Shown one piece after another: positions 8,986 to 15,846 of a stretch of DNA of 20,892 bases (its first letter is position 1; the number at the start of each line of letters is the position of its first letter). The position numbers and the translations under genes were made by a program. The notes under the pieces are model-generated. The model had not been told where the DNA came from and did not search any database. It saw only the letters and a program-made list of their open reading frames with translations. The DNA is from a virus: the IMG/VR virus record IMGVR_UViG_3300021197_000139, positions 1-20,892 of that record. One strand, given 5' to 3'.

Positions 8986-9025
8986 TAAAGTGCGTTTAAC
9001 CGTATCATTATCATGTCAACACGTT

Positions 9026-9241
9026 TCAGTAAATAGTAGCTTTGCTGTCTATTGGAAGCTCTTCGACAATACAGTACGCAACAACACGATCATCTAGGTG
9101 TATGCCATGTGAGCTGTATCTTTTTACCATTTCACTTGCCACTTTATTGCACACATCAATTCTCATAAAATACATGCCTTCACTTATCAAAGTCCTACCT
9201 TCGCCGTAGCCAAGGTAAACCATTAAAGCGAAGACATGCAT
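9026..9241 (-). CDS. Conserved small marine-phage protein (71 aa), unknown function
   Basis: The start ATG at 9241 lies one base after the endolysin stop, so translation is probably coupled. The product begins with a short hydrophobic stretch (VFALMVYLGYG), then MYFMRIDVCNKVASEMVKR and AYCIVEELP. The pattern 'hydrophobic start, MYF, CN, AYC' matches small proteins that I have seen next to lysis or tail genes in marine phages, but no function is known to me. The two cysteines could form a disulphide if it is exported. It is the last gene before an 84-base gap. I am fairly sure it is a gene; its role is open. Confidence 0.65.
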   Translation of the reverse strand: MHVFALMVYLGYGEGRTLISEGMYFMRIDVCNKVASEMVKRYSSHGIHLDDRVVAYCIVEELPIDSKATIY

Positions 9242-9242
9242 A

Positions 9243-9695
9243 TCACAGCATCAGCTCAAAATGTGGAGCATCAATAAAGGGCCTACGTCCCTGTGAACGC
9301 CTTATGTCTATGTAAGAGTTCATGGCGTTTTCTGCGCTTCCTTCCCAATCACCAAGATCATCAATAGTCCAAGCCGCGCCCCAGCGTAGCTTTACATTAC
9401 ATGCAGCAGCACCTTCCTTCATGGCGTCAGCAATTTCATCGTATAGATTAAGCTCCCATCGACCACCATTGCAGTAAGCCATTAGGTCAACAGCATTGCC
9501 ATCAATGTGTTTTGACTTCATGGTTTGCGAAGCCCCTTTTGCTACTAAGGCCTTCTGCTCGTCTATCGTCCTCAGACCACAGATCACACTGAAGTCCTGC
9601 TTTGTAACGCCGATAGCGTATTTCACGACAGTTACCAGATCGTCGTTGACACCTTCTAGCCTTGATAGGCTTCGCTTTCCTAACTTGTAACCCAC
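9243..9695 (-). CDS. Endolysin, M15-family peptidase (VanY/CwlK-like)
   Basis: 150 residues starting at GTG 9695, with AGGAAGAGG about ten bases upstream. The protein is a single-domain M15 zinc peptidase. RTIDEQKALV (42-51) leads to SKHIDGNAVD (61-70), the SxHxxGxAxD zinc-binding motif with ligands H63 and D70. WGAAW (105-109) and DAPHFEL (142-148) follow, giving the third ligand H145 and an acidic residue at the catalytic position. Enzymes of this type cleave peptide bonds in the peptidoglycan stem or cross-bridge and act as phage endolysins. There is no signal peptide or transmembrane segment, so it would rely on the holin encoded just upstream (9838-10191). The length is normal for a globular phage M15 lysin with no wall-binding domain. 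Confidence 0.93.
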   Translation of the reverse strand: MGYKLGKRSLSRLEGVNDDLVTVVKYAIGVTKQDFSVICGLRTIDEQKALVAKGASQTMKSKHIDGNAVDLMAYCNGGRWELNLYDEIADAMKEGAAACNVKLRWGAAWTIDDLGDWEGSAENAMNSYIDIRRSQGRRPFIDAPHFELML

Positions 9696-9698
9696 GGT

Positions 9699-9851
9699 TC
9701 AATCCTCTTCCTTTTTATTTCTTTCATGAATGAGCTTTGCTTGCTCTGATATTAAGGTCTTTTGTTTTTCCAAGGCAATAAACTGCTTGTCGATCTCGTT
9801 TAGTTCAATTGAACCAAAATCAAGCAGGTTTATTACGTTATCTTTTTCCAA
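9699..9851 (-). CDS. Possible 50-residue helical peptide between holin and endolysin
   Basis: A frame runs from TTG 9851 (overlapping the end of the holin gene by 14 bases) to TGA 9699-9701, just before the endolysin GTG. The predicted product begins MEKDNVINLLDFGSIELN and continues with a charged, heptad-like helix (IDKQFIALEKQKTL) to a Lys/Glu tail. There is no membrane segment. The region would otherwise be an unusual 142-base gap in a tightly packed operon, and the helical, charged composition supports coding. The start is weak: TTG with no clear Shine-Dalgarno, and an in-frame stop lies only a few codons further upstream. Palindrome copy 9802-9815 lies inside the frame. It could be a small lysis accessory peptide, or simply leader sequence for the endolysin. 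Confidence 0.45.
   Translation of the reverse strand: MEKDNVINLLDFGSIELNEIDKQFIALEKQKTLISEQAKLIHERNKKEED
9802..9815 (-). promoter_or_regulatory. Palindrome copy 4 (one changed end base) upstream of endolysin
   Basis: In gene sense GGTTCAATTGAACT followed by AAAC. The 12-bp core GTTCAATTGAAC is intact. It lies 106 bases before the endolysin GTG, inside the possible 50-residue ORF. Confidence 0.6.
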
Positions 9852-10191
9852 AGAACTTACTCACAGAACGCATTCCTATGCTGGCACTAACGATCCCACC
9901 TAAGGCAATCTGATACCACTGAGGCATAACCTCAAGTGCCGCAAAGCCACGGGCAACTATGTCATTGCCCCAATCCCCACAGAAGGCCAATATTAATGGA
10001 ATACTGAAAAGCAAGGTGATCCATTCGTCCTTCCATGAATTCTCAGTGGCCCTCATGGCCTCTAAGTCCCAATCTATCTCACCCGTTAACTGCTTCTTTT
10101 TTATCTCAGCCTCAGTGAGTTTGATTTGAGTCTTTCCGTCTATGATGGATGTGGCAAGACCTGTTAGACTGCCTATGATTTTACCAATCAT
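9838..10191 (-). CDS. Holin, GTA-type three-transmembrane family
   Basis: 117 residues. The ATG overlaps the previous stop as ATGA (10188-10191). The N-terminal 20 residues are amphipathic (IIGSLTGLATSII), then comes a charged helical stretch (21-55) containing WDLEAMRATENSWKDEW. Hydrophobic segments follow at about 57-73 and 92-109, with a basic C-terminus (SKFFGKR). The layout and the W-K-D-E-W, P-x-W-Y and A-S-x-G-M-R positions match the 'holin of 3TMs for gene-transfer release' family first described for gene transfer agents. It would make the membrane lesion that lets the endolysin reach the wall. Its place directly before the endolysin gene supports this. Confidence 0.82.
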   Translation of the reverse strand: MIGKIIGSLTGLATSIIDGKTQIKLTEAEIKKKQLTGEIDWDLEAMRATENSWKDEWITLLFSIPLILAFCGDWGNDIVARGFAALEVMPQWYQIALGGIVSASIGMRSVSKFFGKR

Positions 10192-10394
10192 TTCTCATGT
10201 CCTACCCATACTGCAAACGCCCCTGTAAGTGCGCCTGTGACGGTTGCCGTTAGTGCCGTGGCCTGTGTACTCACAACGTCCTGAGGAAGGCCCATAAACC
10301 ACTCTATGACGCGAATGTACATGATGGTCATGACCAGCATCATTAATCGTGGCATTATCTTCCAAGCTAAGATTTTTTCCATTGCTACTTTCAT
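10188..10394 (-). CDS. Small two-helix membrane protein of the lysis cassette
   Basis: 68 residues starting at ATG 10394 in a TGATG overlap, with GGAGG seven bases upstream. A second in-frame ATG gives MEKILAWKIMPR, but the ribosome site favours the first. Two hydrophobic segments are visible, about 15-34 (MPRLMMLVMTIMYIRVIEWF) and 43-64, with a short charged C-terminus (GHEK). Similar short proteins with a 'TGAFAVW' second helix occur next to GTA-type holins in marine phages. It may be a second holin, an antiholin or another membrane partner; the sequence alone cannot separate these. Confidence 0.72.
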   Translation of the reverse strand: MKVAMEKILAWKIMPRLMMLVMTIMYIRVIEWFMGLPQDVVSTQATALTATVTGALTGAFAVWVGHEK

Positions 10395-10660
10395 CAGAAA
10401 CCTCCTTTAAGGCCGTCTAATATTTCAGACAAACTTGGTCGCTTGTCTTTCTTTTGATAGATACAGCTAAAGACCTTTGGACATTCAGAAAAGCTTTTAG
10501 TTGGATAATGATATCCTAAGCCGCCAAAACCTGCTGTAAATCTATATACACAAATTTTTTGACCATTTACGTCTGTAAACCTCTTCCATAGATGACACTG
10601 AACGTAAGTTGGATTAGCAACTCCTGTTAGTGTTACAGACAATATTAAAGCATTTATCAT
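10394..10660 (-). CDS. Small exported Cys-containing protein of the lysis cassette
   Basis: The start chosen is ATG 10660, which overlaps the upstream stop as ATGA (10657-10660). A longer reading from 10720 would run through the end of the preceding gene. The 88-residue product begins with a hydrophobic stretch (MINALILSVTLTGVANP) that looks like a signal sequence, followed by a mature part with four cysteines (22, 37, 60, 66), which suggests two disulphides in the periplasm. There is no convincing lipobox, so it is not an obvious outer-membrane spanin lipoprotein. Position between membrane proteins and the holin suggests a lysis or envelope role. Function not recognised. Confidence 0.65.
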   Translation of the reverse strand: MINALILSVTLTGVANPTYVQCHLWKRFTDVNGQKICVYRFTAGFGGLGYHYPTKSFSECPKVFSCIYQKKDKRPSLSEILDGLKGGF

Positions 10661-11136
10661 TGAGCAACCAACACAAGTAGATAAATTCCACCACCTAAAG
10701 TACCAATTATAGCAAAGCATAAAGTAGCTATCGCTATATTGCTTTGTATTTGTCTTTTTGCTTCCATAGCTCTGTATACAGTTTCTTCTCTTTCTTTACG
10801 GATTTGCCTACGCATACCAAGCATCTCATCGTATGTGCCTAAACCAAATCTGTAGTCTAACATGAACTTAATCTCTTTTTCCTTTTCAAGCAAAGTTTTC
10901 TTTCGGATGACAATGTCCATAGCTTCTTGCTCTATGTTGTCAGTGCCGTGAGATATCTTATCTAGCCATGTCGGCTTTTTGCGTTGAGACTCAGCTCTAG
11001 TAATGTCTGCAACAGCCCCATACCAAGCACCAAGCTGTTTACTAACGTCTTGCATCTCCCTTCCAGCACCGACCAGTACTTTAACGCCTTTAAATGCGGC
11101 GTTGGCGGCTGCAAATGCTGTGACAGGGTCTATCAT
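10657..11136 (-). CDS. Tail-anchored helical protein, conserved in marine phages
   Basis: 159 residues. ATG 11136 has no Shine-Dalgarno sequence; an A-rich run and two overlapping inverted repeats sit just upstream. The N-terminus MIDPVTAFAAANAAFKGVK is the hallmark of a small protein family frequent in marine podoviruses. Residues 10-130 are strongly helical and charged, with coiled-coil character at 65-130 (RKKTLLEKEKEIKFML, MRRQIRKEREE), and one transmembrane helix at about 133-156 ends the protein, placing the bulk in the cytoplasm. The topology is the reverse of an inner-membrane spanin (N-terminal anchor, periplasmic coiled coil). A lysis-related or virion-membrane role is possible; I do not assign one. 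Confidence 0.75.
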   Translation of the reverse strand: MIDPVTAFAAANAAFKGVKVLVGAGREMQDVSKQLGAWYGAVADITRAESQRKKPTWLDKISHGTDNIEQEAMDIVIRKKTLLEKEKEIKFMLDYRFGLGTYDEMLGMRRQIRKEREETVYRAMEAKRQIQSNIAIATLCFAIIGTLGGGIYLLVLVAQ

Positions 11137-11142
11137 TTTTTA

Positions 11143-11161
11143 AACCAAGCTTAGTTTGGTT
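11143..11161. repeat. Inverted repeat AACCAA/TTGGTT overlapping palindrome copy 2
   Basis: Six-base arms (11143-11148 and 11156-11161) separated by seven bases, just before ATG 11136. The right arm shares bases 11158-11161 with the palindrome, so in mRNA only one of the two hairpins can form at a time. Confidence 0.5.
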
Positions 11162-11171
11162 CAATTGAACC
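11158..11171 (-). promoter_or_regulatory. Palindrome copy 2 (GGTTCAATTGAACC) before tail-anchored protein gene
   Basis: Perfect copy in the 45-base gap between the XhlA-like gene and the gene starting at 11136, ending 22 bases before that start. Its downstream arm overlaps a second inverted repeat (11143-11161). Confidence 0.7.
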
Positions 11172-11181
11172 TAAACTTAAC

Positions 11182-11358
11182 CTACCCCATTTTGATTAGT
11201 ATAGTCACTAACATTAATATAATAGCACCAGACGCTGCTATTAAAGTTGTTTCTAGTCGCTTAACTCTAGTAAATAATTCTTTGAACTGTATTTTAACTT
11301 CTGTTTGCAAAGCAATCATGTCTTTTTCCAGTTCTATAAGTTTATCATCGCGTCCCAT
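11182..11358 (-). CDS. XhlA-like coiled-coil/transmembrane peptide (58 aa)
   Basis: The ATG at 11358 overlaps the stop of the upstream gene as TAATG, and the frame ends with TAG at 11182-11184. The product begins MGRDDKLIELEKDMIAL, a charged coiled coil to about residue 36 (heptad pattern through FKELFTRVKRLE), followed by one hydrophobic helix (about 37-55, TTLIAASGAIILMLVTIL) and a short basic tail. This is the layout of haemolysin XhlA-type phage proteins, which act with holins at the membrane. It is the first member of the lysis region in transcription order. Palindrome copy 11158-11171 lies ten bases after the stop. Confidence 0.7.
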   Translation of the reverse strand: MGRDDKLIELEKDMIALQTEVKIQFKELFTRVKRLETTLIAASGAIILMLVTILIKMG

Positions 11359-11678
11359 TAGGTTATCTCTAAAATACTAGCGACAACATGCAACCTGTTT
11401 GCTGTTGCTGCCGTGACTTTTAATATTTCATCTGCCTGTACTACTAACGGCGCTGTCAACAACTCAACCGTACCTTTGGCCCCAACGGCCTTGTCTTTGT
11501 ATAAATTAAAAACACTTGCACCACTAGTTATTGTTAGTGTCAGGGTGTCAGGATTGTTGCTATCATCCGATACAATAATAGATTTTACAATTGCAGTGGT
11601 GAACTGACCACAAGTGTACAACGTGGTTTCACCTGTGGTCGTTAGGTCCACTTTTGCGTTTATATATGCGTTAGCCAT
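11358..11678 (-). CDS. Small beta-rich virion-type protein
   Basis: 106 residues. ATG 11678 overlaps the previous stop as TAATG, and its stop does the same with the next gene. The sequence is Thr/Val/Ala-rich with alternating hydrophobics (DLTTTGETTLYTC, TLTLTITSGAS, KVTAATANRLHVVASI), indicating an all-beta fold. Proteins of this length and pattern ('alanine/threonine start, TLYT, ..VKVT..') are common in marine phage structural clusters and resemble small decoration, fibre-cap or accessory proteins, but I cannot assign it to a precise virion part. It follows the nozzle gene and the 55-residue protein, so a tail or head accessory role is most likely. Confidence 0.7.
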   Translation of the reverse strand: MANAYINAKVDLTTTGETTLYTCGQFTTAIVKSIIVSDDSNNPDTLTLTITSGASVFNLYKDKAVGAKGTVELLTAPLVVQADEILKVTAATANRLHVVASILEIT

Positions 11679-11845
11679 TAGCCCATAAACCAGCTTAGGG
11701 CAGTCGTATCATCGTCTGCCACTTGTTGAGTATTATTGAACTGATTTAAAAAAACAGAGAAAGAACGTACTACCTCGTTTAAATACGATCTACTATATTC
11801 TTGAGGTGGTATCGGAAAGAATGGTACGGGGGTGTTAGCAGCCAT
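11678..11845 (-). CDS. Small conserved marine-phage protein (55 aa)
   Basis: The ATG at 11845 overlaps the nozzle gene's stop as TAATG, and the TAA at 11678-11680 overlaps the next ATG in the same way. The product begins MAANTPVPFFPIPPQEYS, then SYLNEVVRSFSVFLNQFNN and ends ALSWFMG. The Pro-rich start followed by PPxEY and one amphipathic helix is a pattern I recognise from short proteins next to nozzle and fibre genes in marine phages. The perfect fit between two neighbours and the family pattern make it a confident gene despite its size. Function unknown; possibly a small virion or assembly peptide. Confidence 0.78.
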   Translation of the reverse strand: MAANTPVPFFPIPPQEYSRSYLNEVVRSFSVFLNQFNNTQQVADDDTTALSWFMG

Positions 11846-14049
11846 TATCTTCTCCCATCAGGTCTAATATCTACGCGAGGTACGCCCAATCTCCAAAGAA
11901 CGTTTGCATCCGTAGACTGTATTTTAAGTGTAAAGCTACGCCCTCTTAACCGTGTAAAATACTGGTTCGTGTATTGATCTACGGGTGTGCTGGATGTCTT
12001 TGACACAGTATTCGTTGATGAGCTTTGATCCACTTGACCGGGAAAGTTTTTAGTATCTATTATAAAATTCAAAGAAGATGTATCTACCGTTTCTCTGAAA
12101 TTAATGTCTGGTATAACCCTATTAATAAAAGAAAACTGATTGCCGTCTGTAATGGACATATCACCAGACTCAATAAATGATGTCATGGCTGACCCGTCAT
12201 CTTGCGCGCCCACCTCTTGATTATACAAAAAGTTATTATCTCCCGCCGCGAGAGGCAAAGAAGATATGCCACGATCCAACCAAGCAGTTCTAGATAGATT
12301 TCCTATAAACCATATTTTCTCAAGGTAATTATAAACTACATACCTATTGTTTTCGTTAGAATTAGAAGATGGGTAGAACCACCAAACTTCCGAAAAAGAC
12401 ACATTGGCTCCTGCAACAATCTTGTCAGATTGAGATGTGTTGATGTCATTAAATACATAGTCTCTGACAGTACATGGTATTCTTTGAACAGCACCATTAA
12501 ATTCATAAAACTCTGCTGATCCCATCCAAAAGACTGCATCGTCTACCGCAACTGCAGATTTCGGACTAGAGATAGTTATGTTTTCAGAGATTAAATTTAT
12601 ACCAAACGTAAACGGTGGTCCAAGGAACTGCATTGCGTGAATTGAAACATCCGTAAACACTAATATCTGTTGTCTTGTCTCAACGGCTTGAATTATTTTA
12701 GAACCAGAACTGATACGCAAATCACCCGCTGTACTTATAGAGGTGGGATACCAATCAACAGGATTTTCCTGACTACTAAACCTAATTAATAATGGGTCTT
12801 GAATGCCATCACCATCTGTTGCAGATGAGGTGGCCCCAAGGCCATCCGCGCCAAACGCAATTACATGCCTGTCTCTGTCAGATAAAAGAACTTGTGTAGC
12901 TATAGTAGGAACTGAGGTCCGTGTGCCGAGTCCTAAGCTGCTATCTGTTAAGAATTTAGCCCGTGTATTTACACCATTTGTCTTGTCCCAGTAATAAATT
13001 CTGCCGTTTCTTTCGTTTAACAACAGGTCTTCGCCAAAGTTGTCTTGTGTCCAAATTCGTAAGTTTGCAGAGGGCGTGACTGTTCCTGAAACAAGAGCTA
13101 AACCCCAACCAGAAAAATCATCCGATGTATCTGCATTTCCCGATGCAAGTCTAACAGCAGAACCGTTTGCATGTGTTGTGGCGGTGGTGCCTTTATGTCC
13201 TCTGGTACATCCTGTTAAATCGTTGGAACTTATACCGCCCACCAGAATAAGTTCGTCATCTATTAAAACAATGTCACTGGCTACAATACCCGTAGCGTTA
13301 GCCACGGTGATGGTTGTATCACTATCTGAAAGCGTACCTCCCTCATTTAAAATTGTAGTAAGAGCGCCCGTAGTGATGCCACCCCAAACTCCCGCGCCCC
13401 AACCCGTGCCAAAGACCGAACTATTTAAAGCCGTGCCAATTTGATAAGTACCAACAACACTGCCACCACCGTTACCTGTGTCGCTACCTGTAGCATTTAC
13501 TGCCGTGGCACTTATTCCCCCTGAGGCCGTAACACTTGGTATAGTGCTAACGGTTCTAGCTGATATTTTGTAAGTGTTCCCATCTACAACTTCTGTAACC
13601 TGATACTCTTGGTTGAGAACATTTGCTGTAATGTTCCCGCCCAAAGAGGCGGCACCAGAAAAGGTTACAAAATCATTTGCTACACACCCGTGACTTGTGT
13701 CTGATACAGTAATTACAGGTGATCCGTTTGATGCAGAAAAGGTGACATCTCCCGCAGAAGTGACTTGTTTGATTGGAGTGATGTCTTTAAAGTCAACACC
13801 CTCTTTAATGTAAAACTTTAATTCTGTCCCAAGGCCTAAAAACTTTTCGCCACTCAACGCTACAAACTCATGCATTCCACGGCATTGACCTAAGAAGGCT
13901 TCGTTTGAGTTTTTTTCCCAACCATTTAACTTTTCAGGATAACCAAAGCGAAAACGTATCTTATCACAATCAACCCAACCGTTTCCTTCAGAATACGGCG
14001 TGATTTCTTTGTTTATTCCAGCTTTAAATTTAAGGTCTAAAAGAGGCAT
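11845..14049 (-). CDS. gp10-like tail nozzle / packaged-DNA stabilisation protein
   Basis: 734 residues from ATG 14049; there is only a weak AAAG site 13 bases after the previous stop. The start (LLDLKFKAGINKEITPYSEG, then GWVDCDKIRFRFGYPEKLNGW) and the C-terminal part (WWFYPSSNSNENNRYVVYNY near 555, then WFIGNLSRTAWLDRG) match the family related to P22 gp10-type stabilisation proteins, which close the portal channel and form the short-tail nozzle as a beta-propeller-like hub. Residues about 95-335 form an extra Gly/Ser/Thr-rich beta region (SNGSPVITVSDTSHG, TTITVANATGIVASDIVLID), probably an Ig-like or propeller-inserted domain. The gene supports a podovirus-like, short-tailed virion. Confidence 0.85.
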   Translation of the reverse strand: MPLLDLKFKAGINKEITPYSEGNGWVDCDKIRFRFGYPEKLNGWEKNSNEAFLGQCRGMHEFVALSGEKFLGLGTELKFYIKEGVDFKDITPIKQVTSAGDVTFSASNGSPVITVSDTSHGCVANDFVTFSGAASLGGNITANVLNQEYQVTEVVDGNTYKISARTVSTIPSVTASGGISATAVNATGSDTGNGGGSVVGTYQIGTALNSSVFGTGWGAGVWGGITTGALTTILNEGGTLSDSDTTITVANATGIVASDIVLIDDELILVGGISSNDLTGCTRGHKGTTATTHANGSAVRLASGNADTSDDFSGWGLALVSGTVTPSANLRIWTQDNFGEDLLLNERNGRIYYWDKTNGVNTRAKFLTDSSLGLGTRTSVPTIATQVLLSDRDRHVIAFGADGLGATSSATDGDGIQDPLLIRFSSQENPVDWYPTSISTAGDLRISSGSKIIQAVETRQQILVFTDVSIHAMQFLGPPFTFGINLISENITISSPKSAVAVDDAVFWMGSAEFYEFNGAVQRIPCTVRDYVFNDINTSQSDKIVAGANVSFSEVWWFYPSSNSNENNRYVVYNYLEKIWFIGNLSRTAWLDRGISSLPLAAGDNNFLYNQEVGAQDDGSAMTSFIESGDMSITDGNQFSFINRVIPDINFRETVDTSSLNFIIDTKNFPGQVDQSSSTNTVSKTSSTPVDQYTNQYFTRLRGRSFTLKIQSTDANVLWRLGVPRVDIRPDGRR

Positions 14050-14062
14050 CTTTGTATATGTC

Positions 14063-14479
14063 CTAATTTGGCTTTACAGGCCAAGTGATTGCATTAGGAA
14101 AACCTGACTGCTGTGGTAAATTTAATAGGTCAGTTCTGTATTGTGACCACTCTGTCTGCTTATTAGAGGTCAGTTCTGCCCAACGCAAAGGGTTAGAAAC
14201 TAATGGGTCAACCTCTGTAAGTAACTTGTAGTCACGATCAGAACGAACCTGTAGTGCTGTTACTGCGTCTAATTCTGCCTGAGTTGGTGCAACGTAAGAT
14301 GTGAAATCTGTACCGATTAAAGACATTACTGCGTTGTTATCAACAGTAGTGTCAGTATCGGAAGGGTCTAAGGTGTACGGTATCCAACCGTAAGTGGGAT
14401 GATTAATTTCCACATCCATCCGAGTATTATCAGAGTTAAGTGATTGTGCCTTACGCACCTGTGTGATTGTAGCAGTCAC
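14063..14479 (-). CDS. Tail-fibre assembly chaperone-like protein (copy 2)
   Basis: 138 residues starting at GTG 14479 in a TAGTG overlap with the preceding fibre. The C-terminal third carries RSDRDYKLLTEVDPL, then WSQYRTDLLNLPQQSGFP and TWPVKP. This 'RD-LL, W..YR..L, P.Q.GFP, TWP..P' pattern is typical of phage tail-fibre assembly or tail-associated chaperone-like proteins encoded directly after fibres. The N-terminal part (MTATITQVRKAQ, PTYGWIPYTL) is a separate small beta domain. The second copy at 16930-17295 shares the C-terminal signature but not the N-terminal half, so the two may serve different fibres. Confidence 0.78.
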   Translation of the reverse strand: MTATITQVRKAQSLNSDNTRMDVEINHPTYGWIPYTLDPSDTDTTVDNNAVMSLIGTDFTSYVAPTQAELDAVTALQVRSDRDYKLLTEVDPLVSNPLRWAELTSNKQTEWSQYRTDLLNLPQQSGFPNAITWPVKPN

Positions 14480-15777
14480 TAGGAAATCCTCACAAATAAA
14501 GTTGCTCTATTGTTAAAGCCAAGAAATGCCGCACCAACATAACCCATCGACCTCCACGTTCCAGAAGGTGATCCACTTGGAGAGATGATTATAGCATTAC
14601 CATAAGATCGGGACACACCAGCGTATGTCAACACACTTCCAGAATATGACGTTCCAGCGGTTATGTAGTCGTTTTGACCTGTTGCGGTATACATCAAGAA
14701 AGAATAAGTTCCTACGGCTCCTAAAGTGGTGCTAGCTGCAGCATAGTCTGCTATTTTAGTAGCAGCAACTTGCTTCATAGTGCCTTCATCATTTAAGACA
14801 AACTGGTCTGCGTCTACAATAGTCACATCTGAGGCAGACGTATCACCGTCCATAATGTTTAACTCAGCCGCTGTGCTAGTGACTGTCGTACCATCTATAG
14901 ATAAAGCATCCGTTTCAAGGGTGCCGTCTATATCTGCATTACCCGATATATCTAATGTTGCGGCATCTAGCTCACCTGACAATGTAATGTCCGTAGCCCC
15001 TGTAATTGCGCCATTTAAAACCACGGCACCATTAATGTCTATCGTTGTTGCCGCGATTTGAATTTCAGTGTCTGCAACGATATCAAGCTGACCATCCGCA
15101 CTAGAATTAATGTACAGACCCGTATCTCTAAACTGTATTTTATTATCCGTTGCTATAGTTGTAGTTTCAGCAATATTGACTATGTCTAAATTAGTGGTGC
15201 CATCAATATCCGCATCGCCCGATATGTCTAATGTAACAGCGTCCAACTCTCCCGTAGCTGTAATATTTCTAAAGCCCGTAATGTCTTTGTTGGCATCAAC
15301 GACAACTGATTTACTAGCGGTTACCGTCCCCGCAGTAATGCCGTCCAATTCTGAAATACTAACAAGCGCAGTAAAGTCTGTAACCGCCGCACCTGATCCC
15401 GCACCGTCAGCTAAAATAATAGCTGATTTTCCAGCAATAATAGTGACATTGGCTCCAGCCCCCTGCGTAATGGACAGGCTTTGATTTGTGCTATTAAGGA
15501 TCATATACATTCTAGCTTTGTCATTTTGCTCTAATGTAACCGTACAAGTCCCACCCAGAGTTCCAGTAAACTTTATTGCTTTGTAATGCCCATTAGACAA
15601 AACAGCCGTAGTTGATAACGCCAAAGTGTACGAAGTACTGGACAAAGCAATAGAAACAAAACCGTTTGCGGCACGGTCTATGATATCAAAGTTGTTGTTG
15701 GTGCTGCTGCCCCACGAACCAGATTCATCCCCCGTAGTTATTTTTTTAATCGCGTTAGATGCGGTATATGTAGCCAT
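14479..15777 (-). CDS. Tail fibre protein with TGDESGSWG N-terminus and internal duplication
   Basis: 432 residues from ATG 15777, with GAGG seven bases upstream and a plausible sigma-70-like promoter plus palindrome copy in the leader. Residues 1-45 (NAIKKITTGDESGSWGSS, then NNNFDIIDRA) are the usual start of a marine phage tail fibre. A beta-rich shaft follows. It holds a visible internal duplication: GELDAVTLDISGDADIDGT near 175 and GELDAATLDISGNADIDGT near 267. The C-terminus (SPSGTWRSMG, ATLFVRIS) resembles fibre tips that contact the receptor. It is followed immediately by its chaperone-like partner. The shaft of Ala/Thr/Asp-rich strands suggests a trimeric beta-helix fibre. Confidence 0.85.
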   Translation of the reverse strand: MATYTASNAIKKITTGDESGSWGSSTNNNFDIIDRAANGFVSIALSSTSYTLALSTTAVLSNGHYKAIKFTGTLGGTCTVTLEQNDKARMYMILNSTNQSLSITQGAGANVTIIAGKSAIILADGAGSGAAVTDFTALVSISELDGITAGTVTASKSVVVDANKDITGFRNITATGELDAVTLDISGDADIDGTTNLDIVNIAETTTIATDNKIQFRDTGLYINSSADGQLDIVADTEIQIAATTIDINGAVVLNGAITGATDITLSGELDAATLDISGNADIDGTLETDALSIDGTTVTSTAAELNIMDGDTSASDVTIVDADQFVLNDEGTMKQVAATKIADYAAASTTLGAVGTYSFLMYTATGQNDYITAGTSYSGSVLTYAGVSRSYGNAIIISPSGSPSGTWRSMGYVGAAFLGFNNRATLFVRIS

Positions 15778-15806
15778 GCCGTGACCTCAACTATAAATAT
15801 GTTTGA

Positions 15807-15835
15807 ACTATACCCATGCTAAGTCATTTAATCAA
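15807..15835 (-). promoter_or_regulatory. Putative sigma-70-like promoter for the fibre/nozzle operon
   Basis: In gene sense, TTGATT (15830-15835), a 17-base spacer and TATAGT (15807-15812), followed by a leader of about 25 bases, a GAGG site and ATG 15777. Spacing is ideal and the -10 box matches five of six positions. It lies in one of the few true intergenic gaps. Confidence 0.45.
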
Positions 15836-15846
15836 CTATACGGTTT

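Noticed and set aside
8994-9019. TTGACA (9014-9019) as a promoter for the internal-protein operon
   Set aside because: The -35 box is perfect but no acceptable -10 lies 16-18 bases downstream, so I do not list it.
10661-10720. Longer N-terminus for the exported Cys-containing protein
   Set aside because: It overlaps the upstream gene's end and would bury the signal-like segment; ATG 10660 in an ATGA overlap matches neighbouring junctions.
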